From Candidatus Obscuribacterales bacterium (GTDB lineage: Bacteria > Cyanobacteriota > Vampirovibrionia > Obscuribacterales > Obscuribacteraceae): a DNA stretch of 64,000 nt. The DNA lies in NCBI GenBank assembly GCA_019747875.1, contig JAIEQI010000078.1:1-64000 (forward strand). The letters are read 5' to 3'. The notes beneath the pieces were generated by a model. It was not told where the DNA came from and did not search any database. It saw only the letters and a program-made list of their open reading frames with translations. The translations under genes and the position numbers were made by a program. Positions 42,018 through 50,571 of this stretch are shown here, one piece after another. How positions within the stretch are numbered: position 1 is the first letter of the stretch; each line of letters begins with the position of its first letter.

Positions 42018-44579
42018 TCAATAGTAAAGCATGCGGCAGCTCGCTAGATCAGATTGCCGGACACCCGTAATTTCAAAGGACAGATTTCGCACGTGCACAG
42101 ACGGGGATGATCGATCTGCGCCATAACCACATACATCTAGCCAGGAGCCTGGATACAGTGCCACATACAAGGATGGCTTCGCTTTGGGCGCGAGCATGGA
42201 CTTCGGCACCGTATCCTCTATCTCAAAAGACTTCCATTCAGCGCTTGCTGGAATAGCATTTGGAACCGATGACAAATTTACAGAAGGAGCTGTGGCCCCG
42301 GGTAGCAATGCAAGAACGACTCCCGCACTGCCATTTTTTGTTTCGCTTCGCAACTCGCCTTTCAATAGAACACGTAAATGGGTAGCATTCGGCATTTCCG
42401 GAAAGGGAAAGGTTGCCCCGGTCCGCTGCACAGCCTTAAGTACTTGTCGATTCATCTTAATGCCGTCAAGATCTTGCATGTACAGATCAAAATCTTTGTG
42501 CGACATCGAAGCAGAGTACTTGCCCGAATCAACAAGTGGAGCCAACGGCTGTGCGCTGTTCAATCCGATGCCAAGCTTAACTCGCAGCGAACTATCCAGC
42601 TTGTTTATTTTATTGCCGCTATTGAGAGAGGAGCTTTGTTCAACTTTCGCCGCTAGAATTGGGCTGACAATGCGAGGATCGGTTCGGTCGCAGGAGTTTC
42701 CGAGAATATTTACGCAATACGTATTTGGAGAAAGCATTTTTCTTTCAGTCGAAGATTTGTCCGCATAGAGCCTCGTAGGTCCGGCAGCTATAATCTTGAT
42801 GCTGTTGCCTCCCTTCCAGTTCAAGGCTGATGCATCTATGCGAATGGCTCTCCAGTTCCGGAAATCACTAAGCTCCAGCCCCATCGGATAACCGAGCGAA
42901 AGAAGCTCGAACGACTGACGATAGATCTCCGAATTGAAATAACGAATATGCTTGAATTTTTCGTCCAGACGCTTGCCATTTAATTCCACGACCGCATTGT
43001 CAATATCGCCATCTGCATCAACCATCAAAATCGCTTGATGATCCGACACAGGTTGATGGCTCTTTGACAGATCCAACATCTTCACAGCGGAGTCGCCTCG
43101 CTGCAAATCGTATGTGACTTCATCGGTTGTGCCTGGTCCGGACTTGCTTGAAATGACGGTCATCAATGCAAGCAAACAAGCTGCTAAAGCAAGTGGAACA
43201 GCTTTATCACGGAGTAACTCGATCTTGCTTGCACTTTTTGCAAGCACCTTTGCTACAAAAAAGGAAGCCATCACTAATAAAAATGGCGTCGAAGTGAATC
43301 CATAGCGGGCAGACGGCGTGAAGAGAATATAGGTGAAATGTGAGGCAAGCACAGCAAAACACAACCATATCATCCGTTTCCCTGCGTCTGTACAGGTCTT
43401 TAAACCGGCTCGACCAGCAAACACAACAGACAGAAAACCAGCAAACCCCAAACCTACAATTAGCCAATGCACTATATTTTGCTGAAGCGGCGAAAATCCG
43501 AAATATATTTCGCGAAGATCATTTGATTGCTTGGCAAAGAGAATTGATATCTTCTCTGCAGCCAATTTGGCGCAGTCATCGAAATGATAAGTCCACTGAG
43601 CCAGCGGAAATGCAATCGGATCGCTATCCCTCGAGAACATGGCCGTGAGTGCACTTGGTGGAGATACCATGCAGGCTCCGACTTCAATATCGGCACCCAT
43701 CGCCAAGTTGAATGCGGGAAATCTCTGCGCTGTAAAACTTGCATGCCCGGTCATTGCTTTTGTGTACAGTGCCCACGGGATGATCGGAATAACCAGAAAA
43801 CAAAGGATTATCAGCAAATGCCTCCAGTCACGCAAGCGCCCCAGAAGGGCAAGTGCAACAGCGGGGACTAAAGCAGGTTTGAGAAGAAAGAGGGAGCCGG
43901 CAGCTAAGCCGGAAATGCAATCATTGAACAGTCTCTTCGACGCCGTTAATGCACAAGCTAAAATAAGCGCAAAAAAGATTACTGTCGTTTCGGTGTAAAA
44001 GATGCCGCTCCAAAACACAGCCGCAGGATAAACGCCCCACACCAGTCCGGATAAAATCGCAAGCCAGCGCTTCTCCGTTAGCCTGTAACTGAGCAGAAAG
44101 ATCATCGCCGCAGAACAACCATGCATGACTGACTGCACTACCTGGATCAAGCGCCAGTCATATATCTGCGGTGCATGCCCGAGCAATGCAAAAATTGTGC
44201 CGTGAAATGCCGGGAAGATGGGTCCATCTGCAAGTATCGAACTCACGAAGTCGGCAGAAGTCAAAGGCGCGGTGTCCAGCTTTCCCTTAAGCAGTTGGAG
44301 CAAAAACGTGGAAATGCGCTCGGCATCAAATAGATACTGCCTGGCATCAAAACATAGAGTCCGGCGCGGCGGTTCTTGAGAGAAGTGAAAAAACAGTGCG
44401 TAAGCAGTGGCGAAAAAAACGATCAATAAGAATGTAGATGCAGTTCTGCCAGAAGAATCGGACGAAGCGATAATCGGCGTTCTCTCTTCCGATAACGTCT
44501 TCGGTTCGACTGATTCCTCTAATTTTCCATCTGTCACCAAACCCGGTTGCTCCAATACATCGGAACGCAAAATGCGCAC
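42018..44579 (-). CDS. GT-C-type membrane glycosyltransferase-like protein with C-terminal beta-sandwich
   Basis: 853 aa. About a dozen membrane helices in residues 48-490. The first long extracytoplasmic loop has CFDARQY, an acidic motif where PMT_2/ArnT-like enzymes keep catalytic Asp, and FYTETT follows. The last 350 residues are extracytoplasmic and include segments like RAIRIDASALNWKGGNSIKI and HVRNLSFEITG that look like beta-sandwich carbohydrate-binding folds. The start is GTG at 44579, 6 nt after the preceding stop. Last gene of a five-gene operon with sugar-nucleotide enzymes, so it probably attaches the sugar those enzymes make. Confidence 0.85.
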   Translation of the reverse strand: MRILRSDVLEQPGLVTDGKLEESVEPKTLSEERTPIIASSDSSGRTASTFLLIVFFATAYALFFHFSQEPPRRTLCFDARQYLFDAERISTFLLQLLKGKLDTAPLTSADFVSSILADGPIFPAFHGTIFALLGHAPQIYDWRLIQVVQSVMHGCSAAMIFLLSYRLTEKRWLAILSGLVWGVYPAAVFWSGIFYTETTVIFFALILACALTASKRLFNDCISGLAAGSLFLLKPALVPAVALALLGRLRDWRHLLIILCFLVIPIIPWALYTKAMTGHASFTAQRFPAFNLAMGADIEVGACMVSPPSALTAMFSRDSDPIAFPLAQWTYHFDDCAKLAAEKISILFAKQSNDLREIYFGFSPLQQNIVHWLIVGLGFAGFLSVVFAGRAGLKTCTDAGKRMIWLCFAVLASHFTYILFTPSARYGFTSTPFLLVMASFFVAKVLAKSASKIELLRDKAVPLALAACLLALMTVISSKSGPGTTDEVTYDLQRGDSAVKMLDLSKSHQPVSDHQAILMVDADGDIDNAVVELNGKRLDEKFKHIRYFNSEIYRQSFELLSLGYPMGLELSDFRNWRAIRIDASALNWKGGNSIKIIAAGPTRLYADKSSTERKMLSPNTYCVNILGNSCDRTDPRIVSPILAAKVEQSSSLNSGNKINKLDSSLRVKLGIGLNSAQPLAPLVDSGKYSASMSHKDFDLYMQDLDGIKMNRQVLKAVQRTGATFPFPEMPNATHLRVLLKGELRSETKNGSAGVVLALLPGATAPSVNLSSVPNAIPASAEWKSFEIEDTVPKSMLAPKAKPSLYVALYPGSWLDVCGYGADRSSPSVHVRNLSFEITGVRQSDLASCRMLYY

Positions 44580-44585
44580 AGGTCA

Positions 44586-45332
44586 CTAAAAACGGTTCGG
44601 AGAAAAATCAAGCCGATTGAACATTGTTCCGAAGAACAATTGCTCGCATTCGTTTCTCAACTCGGTTAGATCCTTGACGGTGTCAACAGCGCGCCAGAAA
44701 GCGGTTGACCGGTAGCACTTCAACTTACCTTGAGCCGCTAATTGTGGGAAAGTACTTTCTTCGTGATCACCCATCGCCGGCAAAAGCGGCAAAACGGACG
44801 TATCCATTAAGTATATGCCAGCGTTGATCCAAAACGGCAGTTGCGGCTTTTCGCGGAATCCTTTAACGTCGCCGTCATCGGTCATGTCCACTATGCCATA
44901 TGGACTAACAAGAGGTACAGAGGTGAGGGTCACCATTCCCTTTTGTTGGCGATGAAATTCCTGCAAATCAGAGAGATTGAGATTCGTCATGATGTCGCCA
45001 TTCATAGCGAGAACATTTTTGACAGTGCGTGGAATTGATTCCAACGCAGCGCGAATAGCTCCGCCACGGCCCAGCGGCTTCTCTTCAATCAAATAATTGA
45101 TCTTGGCTCCGAACTTGGCACCATCTCCAAAATAATCAACGATTACCTGATGCATATGACCACAGCATATTGTGATGTTGGTCACACCTTGTGCAGTCAA
45201 CCATTTAACCGAATACGAAATGAGAGGGCTGCCCATCAAGGGCACCATTGGTTTTGGACGATCTTCCGTATAGGGGCGCAATCTTTCTCCCCGTCCTCCA
45301 GCTATGATAACTGCATGTTTCAAGGGTTCCAT
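44586..45332 (-). CDS. Sugar-1-phosphate nucleotidyltransferase
   Basis: 248 aa. GT-A-like nucleotidyltransferase with AGGRGERLRPYTEDRPKPM (11-29), which binds the NTP, then NGDIMTN with the metal-binding Asp and EKPLGRGGAI. Family members (RmlA, GMP, HddC types) join a nucleotide to a sugar 1-phosphate. The start directly follows the stop of the upstream methyltransferase (no gap). The short length argues for an HddC/RfbF-like rather than a bifunctional GMP enzyme. Exact nucleotide and sugar unknown. Confidence 0.9.
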   Translation of the reverse strand: MEPLKHAVIIAGGRGERLRPYTEDRPKPMVPLMGSPLISYSVKWLTAQGVTNITICCGHMHQVIVDYFGDGAKFGAKINYLIEEKPLGRGGAIRAALESIPRTVKNVLAMNGDIMTNLNLSDLQEFHRQQKGMVTLTSVPLVSPYGIVDMTDDGDVKGFREKPQLPFWINAGIYLMDTSVLPLLPAMGDHEESTFPQLAAQGKLKCYRSTAFWRAVDTVKDLTELRNECEQLFFGTMFNRLDFSPNRF

Positions 45333-46628
45333 TTAGAGTATCTCCTTTTCGGAAGAAACGATTTTTGGTTCTGGCAAAGGAACAATGAACTTGCCTTTGT
45401 AGCCCTTCGCTTTCAGATTTGCAATTAGCTCTCCGGCTATGTGCCAGGAAAGAAGTAAGGCATAGTCAGGCTGCTCTTCAAACAGCAAGTTCTCGTCACG
45501 AACAGGGATCAAAGTCCCCGGCATGTATTTGCCAATCTTGTAAGAGTTCTTGATCTCGAGGACGGCATCGATAACGCCTTCATCAAGTCCAACATAATTT
45601 ACCAGTGTTGAAGCACGAGACGGAGCGCCGACAGCAACGATGCGAGCACCATCTTTCTTTAACTCGTGAAGGAGGCTCATAAGCGCAAGTTTTGAATTAA
45701 CCACACGTCGTTTGAATTCAGTTAAAGCCTTATCTTGCAATCCAAAATTCTTTTCGGCGTCTTCGATTTCCTTAACGGAAGGCTGTATAGCATAGTCACC
45801 TTTTCTAGCTGCATAAACGCGAATCGATCCGCCATGTGTCGGAATGCGTTTTACATGGAAGATTTCCAGTCCATGTTGTTCCAACAGGTATCTCAAACTG
45901 CTCAACGAATAGTAGCGCAGATGCTCATGGTAGATGGTGTCATACTGCAAGGTTTCAACCAAACTTAGCCAGTAATGAGACTCCGAAATGAAAACTCCCT
46001 TTTCCTTCAGCAAATCGAGGATGGATTCCACAACTTGATGAACATTCTCGATGTGTGCAAACACGTTTGTTGCAGTGATGACAGAAGCCTTTCCATCAGT
46101 CTCAACAACTTTCTTTACGGCCTCCGGTCCAAAGAATGCACGCTCGGTTGGAATACCGCGCTCATTAGCCAAATTTGCCATCAAGGTTGGCTCAATTCCT
46201 TTAACTCTGTGCCCACCATTCTTAAAATTGCTAAGCAAGGTTCCGTCATTCGATCCGATATCTACAGCGAGATCATCAGCACCAAGCTTGATGAATGTCT
46301 GGCTTTCCTTATACATTTCAGCGAAATTATCGCGCAAAATTTTTGTCGTTCCGGATGTATAAGGATACTCTGGCGGAAAGAGAATATTGGGGTCAACAGT
46401 CAGTCCAAGTTGAACAAGACTGCACTTTTTGCAGGACAGCACCAGGGCCGGATAAGCGGGCTCCTCTTTTGGAATCGAGCCTATTATCGGCATCGTATTG
46501 ACAGGAGGCAAATAGCCAAGAAAAATGATGGGCTCTAGTTCCTTGCCGTCGCAGAGCTGACAACGCTCAACAACTACGCTGCTTCCAGTTCCGGCGGTCA
46601 ATTTCGGTATTGTTTGCAAGACCCTCAT
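45333..46628 (-). CDS. Sugar C-methyltransferase, TylCIII/NovU/TcaB9-like
   Basis: 431 aa with the three-part layout of nucleotide-sugar C-methyltransferases. An N-terminal zinc domain has C23, C26, C66 and C69. The SAM domain has DIGSNDGT (123-130) and YHEHLRYYS, whose H234-E235-H236 includes the His that acts as base in TcaB9. A C-terminal Rossmann-like domain (GARIVAVGAPSRASTLVNY) follows. These enzymes make a branched sugar by methylating a keto-sugar nucleotide, usually at C3. AGGAGG touches the ATG at 46628 directly but is 9 nt before a TTG at 46619, so the TTG may be the true start. Confidence 0.9.
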   Translation of the reverse strand: MRVLQTIPKLTAGTGSSVVVERCQLCDGKELEPIIFLGYLPPVNTMPIIGSIPKEEPAYPALVLSCKKCSLVQLGLTVDPNILFPPEYPYTSGTTKILRDNFAEMYKESQTFIKLGADDLAVDIGSNDGTLLSNFKNGGHRVKGIEPTLMANLANERGIPTERAFFGPEAVKKVVETDGKASVITATNVFAHIENVHQVVESILDLLKEKGVFISESHYWLSLVETLQYDTIYHEHLRYYSLSSLRYLLEQHGLEIFHVKRIPTHGGSIRVYAARKGDYAIQPSVKEIEDAEKNFGLQDKALTEFKRRVVNSKLALMSLLHELKKDGARIVAVGAPSRASTLVNYVGLDEGVIDAVLEIKNSYKIGKYMPGTLIPVRDENLLFEEQPDYALLLSWHIAGELIANLKAKGYKGKFIVPLPEPKIVSSEKEIL

Positions 46629-46645
46629 CCTCCTGTTCTAAGTAT

Positions 46646-46667
46646 GGAGCGCGGACGTCCCGTCCGC
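46646..46667 (+). repeat. REP-like palindrome R3 (GGAG head) between two genes of an operon
   Basis: GGAG (46646-46649), C, then arms GCGGACG (46651-46657) and CGTCCGC (46661-46667) with loop TCC; seven perfect pairs. It sits in the 49-bp gap between the epimerase stop and the methyltransferase start, so it would be in the mRNA and could affect stability or polarity. Confidence 0.8.
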
Positions 46668-46677
46668 CCATAGTGTT

Positions 46678-47718
46678 CTATTTGTTTACCCTGGTTAACT
46701 GCAATGCTGGAGGCTTCTTATCCTGTGCTGGAGCAAGGTCCAAATTAGCAACATACCAATCCTTCGTTTTCTGAACTCCGTCCTCAATCTTTACGGTTGG
46801 CTTATATCCAAGCGCAGCCAACTTTGAGATATCGGGACAGCGGCGCATGGTGCCACCAGCGGCGCCAGCACTCGTACCGATATTAACTTCAACATCAAAT
46901 GATGCGGCGACGACTTCTACTAAGCGTTTCACACTCAGCTCTTCCTGAGTCCCTATGTGATAAATCTGTTGGTTCTTGCCCTTTTGGAACATAGCCATCA
47001 AGCCAGCGGTAAAATCGTCTATATAAACGAATGCGCGAGTCTCCTCTCCGCTGCCTTGGATTGGGAAGTCGAAACGACTCTTTGACGGTGAAGCATTCCT
47101 TTCGTCTTGAATAATTTGATTTAGGCGCAGCACGAACTGCGGAATTACGTGTTCCCAGCCCATGTCTGGACCGTAGACATTATGCGGACGGAAGAGCAAG
47201 GTGCGCTCAAAATGTTTCCGTCCATAATTAATTGCCATCACTTCGCTGATCATCTTACCGGCCGCATACGAATAACGCGGGTTAAAAACATCCGGTATTA
47301 TCAGCGGTGCCGATTCATCGGTGGGGATCTGAGGGGGTGTTTGGTAGACCTCAGAACTAGAAGCAAGAACGAACTCCGAGACGGAGTTTTTTATCGCGGC
47401 ATCAAGCACATTTACCATGCCCTTAACACCAACGTCAAGCACAAGATCCGGCTTTGTGTAAAAGAATTCCGTTCCATTCACAAATGCAAGATGGAAGACA
47501 GAATCAATACCCTTGCAGGACTTATCCACCGCATCGCTATCGCGAATATCAGCCTCGAGAAATTCAAAATCCCCTGCGATATCTTTCAGCCTGCGACTGG
47601 CACCACGCGATTGATTGTCGAGAACGCGAACCTGATGACCGGCATGAACAAGTGCCTTGACCAAAGAAGAGCCAATAAAGCCGGTACCGCCGGTTACAAG
47701 TATCGATTTACCGGACAT
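46678..47718 (-). CDS. NAD-dependent epimerase/dehydratase (extended SDR)
   Basis: 346 aa. Rossmann motif TGGTGFIGSS near residues 9-18, SSSEVYQTPP with the catalytic Ser, and YSYAAGK for the YxxxK pair. It resembles GDP-mannose and UDP-sugar 4-epimerases/4,6-dehydratases. AGAGGAAGC precedes the ATG, which overlaps the end of the dehydrogenase gene by 11 nt. In this operon it may provide the 4-keto intermediate that the C-methyltransferase needs (inference). Confidence 0.92.
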   Translation of the reverse strand: MSGKSILVTGGTGFIGSSLVKALVHAGHQVRVLDNQSRGASRRLKDIAGDFEFLEADIRDSDAVDKSCKGIDSVFHLAFVNGTEFFYTKPDLVLDVGVKGMVNVLDAAIKNSVSEFVLASSSEVYQTPPQIPTDESAPLIIPDVFNPRYSYAAGKMISEVMAINYGRKHFERTLLFRPHNVYGPDMGWEHVIPQFVLRLNQIIQDERNASPSKSRFDFPIQGSGEETRAFVYIDDFTAGLMAMFQKGKNQQIYHIGTQEELSVKRLVEVVAASFDVEVNIGTSAGAAGGTMRRCPDISKLAALGYKPTVKIEDGVQKTKDWYVANLDLAPAQDKKPPALQLTRVNK

Positions 47719-48970
47719 TGCTTCCTCTTGCTGCTAGCGCTGGTGCGGTCGACTCAACGGCAAGCTTGCCGTCAAATTCCTTTTCGAAGAATCCCCAAAT
47801 ATCCACGATCGGCTTTCCTTTGAGATCGAGATTCTTATACTGAGAGTGTGGAGTGCAGAGGATGAATAGATCGGAATTCTCTAGAACATAATCGAGAGGC
47901 TTCAGCTCTGGATCAACGTTCACAAATGGATCCGTGGTAAGAACCTTTTTCGCGCGAAACTCCAGAGCCTTCTTTAACTTATAGCTGAGGGATGATCTAA
48001 TGTCGTCGTTATCAGCCTTGAAAGCCATTCCGAGCAATCCGATCTTCAATTGCGAAAGATCGTAATCACGAGCGATCTCGTCAATTATGTAGAGAACAAG
48101 ACCTTCGTTTACCAACATTGCAGAGTGTCCGAGACTGAAGCGATTATTTGAAAACGCAGACAGTTGCATGGTGTCTTTGAATAAACAGGGTCCAGCAGCA
48201 AAGCCCGCCTTTGGAATGTTTTTAGCACGCGGATAATTATGACTCATACCTTTCAAAACGCGATAGTAATCAACACCCGCCGCACGAGTGATCATGTAAA
48301 ACTCATTTGCTATCGCGAATTCTATGTAACGATATGCATTATTGAACAGCTTCGCGAACTCAGCCTCAATTGGCTTAAGTTCAACGACTTCCGGTGCCAA
48401 CAAACCAAACAGTTTCTCTGCCTTTTGCTGCGCCTCTGGAGTGACACCACCAACCAGTTGAGGCAGTTTTTTTATTTCCTCAAGTCCTTTGCCCTGAACA
48501 ACACGTTCCGGACAAAATGCAACCTGTAGCTCACGACCGTTTTCTTCAAGGTAGCGAGCCAACCAATCGGTTGTGTTTGGATACACCGTCGACCGCAGAA
48601 TAAGAAGCTGCCCATCCCGCAAATATGGCAGCAAATCATCGATGCAAGACTTGATTAGTTTGAAAACGGGATTGAGGAACTCGTCAACTGGTGTTCCGAT
48701 CGTGATGATAACAATGTCTGCTTTGCCGATATCTTCTTTTTTGGAAGTCAGCGCCAGCTTTCCTGATGCGAGGACATTCGGAAGAAGCTCTTCCATTCCA
48801 TCTTCCATGAAAGGGACTTCGCCGGCAGAAATCCGCTTCAGCACAGCTTCGTTAATGTCATAAATGAGTGTTCGCTGCCCTTTCTCTGCTAAAGCAGCGG
48901 CTAAGGGCAAGCCAACGTGACCAGCACCACCAATCACACAAACATCATACTCAAAAGCTAGGTTCTGCAT
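47708..48970 (-). CDS. UDP-sugar 6-dehydrogenase (WecC/WbpA/Ugd class)
   Basis: 420 aa from the ATG at 48970 (GGAAA upstream); the frame opens at a GTG at 49000. N-terminal NAD domain GGAGHVG (14-20), central FAKLFNN with K207, catalytic Cys C262 in AAGPCLFKDTMQL, and a C-terminal UDP-binding domain with GMAFKADNDDIRSS. The KDTMQL context is more like UDP-GlcNAc/UDP-ManNAc dehydrogenases than UDP-glucose dehydrogenases. It oxidises C6 twice to give a uronic acid, and could supply the WbpB-WbpE-WbpD-like enzymes encoded at 19868-22606. First gene of a five-gene operon. Confidence 0.93.
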   Translation of the reverse strand: MQNLAFEYDVCVIGGAGHVGLPLAAALAEKGQRTLIYDINEAVLKRISAGEVPFMEDGMEELLPNVLASGKLALTSKKEDIGKADIVIITIGTPVDEFLNPVFKLIKSCIDDLLPYLRDGQLLILRSTVYPNTTDWLARYLEENGRELQVAFCPERVVQGKGLEEIKKLPQLVGGVTPEAQQKAEKLFGLLAPEVVELKPIEAEFAKLFNNAYRYIEFAIANEFYMITRAAGVDYYRVLKGMSHNYPRAKNIPKAGFAAGPCLFKDTMQLSAFSNNRFSLGHSAMLVNEGLVLYIIDEIARDYDLSQLKIGLLGMAFKADNDDIRSSLSYKLKKALEFRAKKVLTTDPFVNVDPELKPLDYVLENSDLFILCTPHSQYKNLDLKGKPIVDIWGFFEKEFDGKLAVESTAPALAARGSNVR

Positions 48971-49239
48971 AAACGTTTCCGGAAAGCTACGACTTAGCAC
49001 CCATCAGCAAGGAGTGCTTTTTGCAAGTTCAATTATAGATCTCAAAAGCGCATTAATAGCCAGCCTAACGATTGCTTAAGCTGCAGCGTAGTTCAAAAAA
49101 CATGAAGGACGGAGAGATTCAGTAGATTACATAAGGGTTAGAAATGGGGGGAGGAGCATCAGCACGTCATTCTCCAATAGAACGACCGCATCAATGCGCC
49201 TCTTGCAAGACTGAACAAAAATTTAAATTGAAAAACAAT

Positions 49240-50448
49240 TCAGTATAGCTTCTGCAGGCTACCGCTTCTCAAAAGTTCTGCTCTCAGAGCATCTGCCAGT
49301 ACCTTGTTTCCGTATTTCGAGAAGTGACATTGATAATACAAGGACTCTTTCTTGTCATAGTGCTTTTCGACAATGGCAGCACCTAAATCAAGGAATTTGA
49401 TACCTGCTCTTGCACAGGTCCGGCCTAACAAGTTCCTTTCCAGCCTGGCAGCGCTATCAGCCTCAAACGGCAGATAGGCAATGACGAATTGAACTTGGTG
49501 CTCTTTGCAGAGCCGTGCCATTTTTACAAGCAGCGCGTCAACTATTGGATAATAGAACTTTATGCACCTATCCGCATTGGCATTATTTATCAGCGATGCC
49601 GGTACACGAGTAGCCTGTGAGGAAGACTCCATTTTCGTGGCATGCTTTTGCAAATCAGCTGCGCTAGCTGAATCGAAAACATGTCCCAAAGAGCGCGTAA
49701 ACTGCACTGACAGGCTTCCAATTACGCCCCAAATATGACTGTGCTCTCTTAGCCATTCGGTTGCGAGAATTCTCTTGCCCTCTTTCGTTTCAAGCCAATG
49801 ATTCATAATCGTATAGTCGGCGACAAGACCATCTTTTGAAATCAGAAAATATGGTCTGCAAATTTTCGGAAATATCTCATTTGGTTGAGGGATGACATCA
49901 TAGGTTGAGTGATGTGGAAAAAACAAAACAACGATATCCGGATGAAATTCAATAACCTTATTTTGCAGACGCAGGAAAGTTTGTCCTATGTTTGAAGCAC
50001 TCATACCAAAATTGAGAACTTCAAAGGGGCTTTTAAATTTCTGATTGAGCTTACCTTCAAGTATCGAGCACATCCGTTCTTCATGTTCCACTTGCAGTGC
50101 CTCAACGATTGAATCACCAACCACCGCTATACGCACGGTTCCACGCTGTTTATCGAGAGTCCTCGGCTTGTCGCACATTCCATGACTATTGAAGCGCGTC
50201 CTAGAAAATCCTTCCCGGCGGAAAGTAATATTCTTGTCCGGCATTGCTTCAAAGCCATTTACAGGATGAGGCCGCAGAAAGTCTTGCTCGCCCAATCCTG
50301 CAAAAGCAAAACAAATTTCAAGGACAATAATGCAAATTAGCAGAGCCAATATCATCTCGGTCAGCGTGCGGACGAGTCTTGCATTTACTACTGGCTTTGC
50401 GCCTTTGGATCCGGCGACAGGGTCGTTCTTAATTGTTGCAGAGTCCAT
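49240..50448 (-). CDS. SGNH-family membrane-anchored O-acyltransferase partner (paralogue 4)
   Basis: 402 aa. Membrane helix about 31-49, family motif GLGEQDFLRPHPVNG, block I VVGDSIVEA with nucleophile S113, NFGMSASNIGQ, WLREHSHIWG, and C-terminal YYQCHFSKYGN, where His is kept but the Asp of DxH is Gln. Unlike its three paralogues it is not directly after an MBOAT gene but follows an AlgJ/AlgX-like gene (123-bp gap). It may share the MBOAT at 52095-53609. A 239-bp gap without a gene separates it from the dehydrogenase operon. Confidence 0.86.
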   Translation of the reverse strand: MDSATIKNDPVAGSKGAKPVVNARLVRTLTEMILALLICIIVLEICFAFAGLGEQDFLRPHPVNGFEAMPDKNITFRREGFSRTRFNSHGMCDKPRTLDKQRGTVRIAVVGDSIVEALQVEHEERMCSILEGKLNQKFKSPFEVLNFGMSASNIGQTFLRLQNKVIEFHPDIVVLFFPHHSTYDVIPQPNEIFPKICRPYFLISKDGLVADYTIMNHWLETKEGKRILATEWLREHSHIWGVIGSLSVQFTRSLGHVFDSASAADLQKHATKMESSSQATRVPASLINNANADRCIKFYYPIVDALLVKMARLCKEHQVQFVIAYLPFEADSAARLERNLLGRTCARAGIKFLDLGAAIVEKHYDKKESLYYQCHFSKYGNKVLADALRAELLRSGSLQKLY

Positions 50449-50571
50449 AGTTGAGGTAATCGTGGTTAGAACTGGAGAATGAATTGAACTGTTTTAACTG
50501 CGCAGAACAGTGCTTTATGAATCCTGCTCAATGAGGTTCGCTTGCCCTTCCTCGCGTTTCTCTTGTTGAGT

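Noticed and set aside
41865..42047. 60-codon plus-strand frame
   Set aside because: Spans the R2 palindrome and runs into the convergent GT-C gene; no sign of coding.
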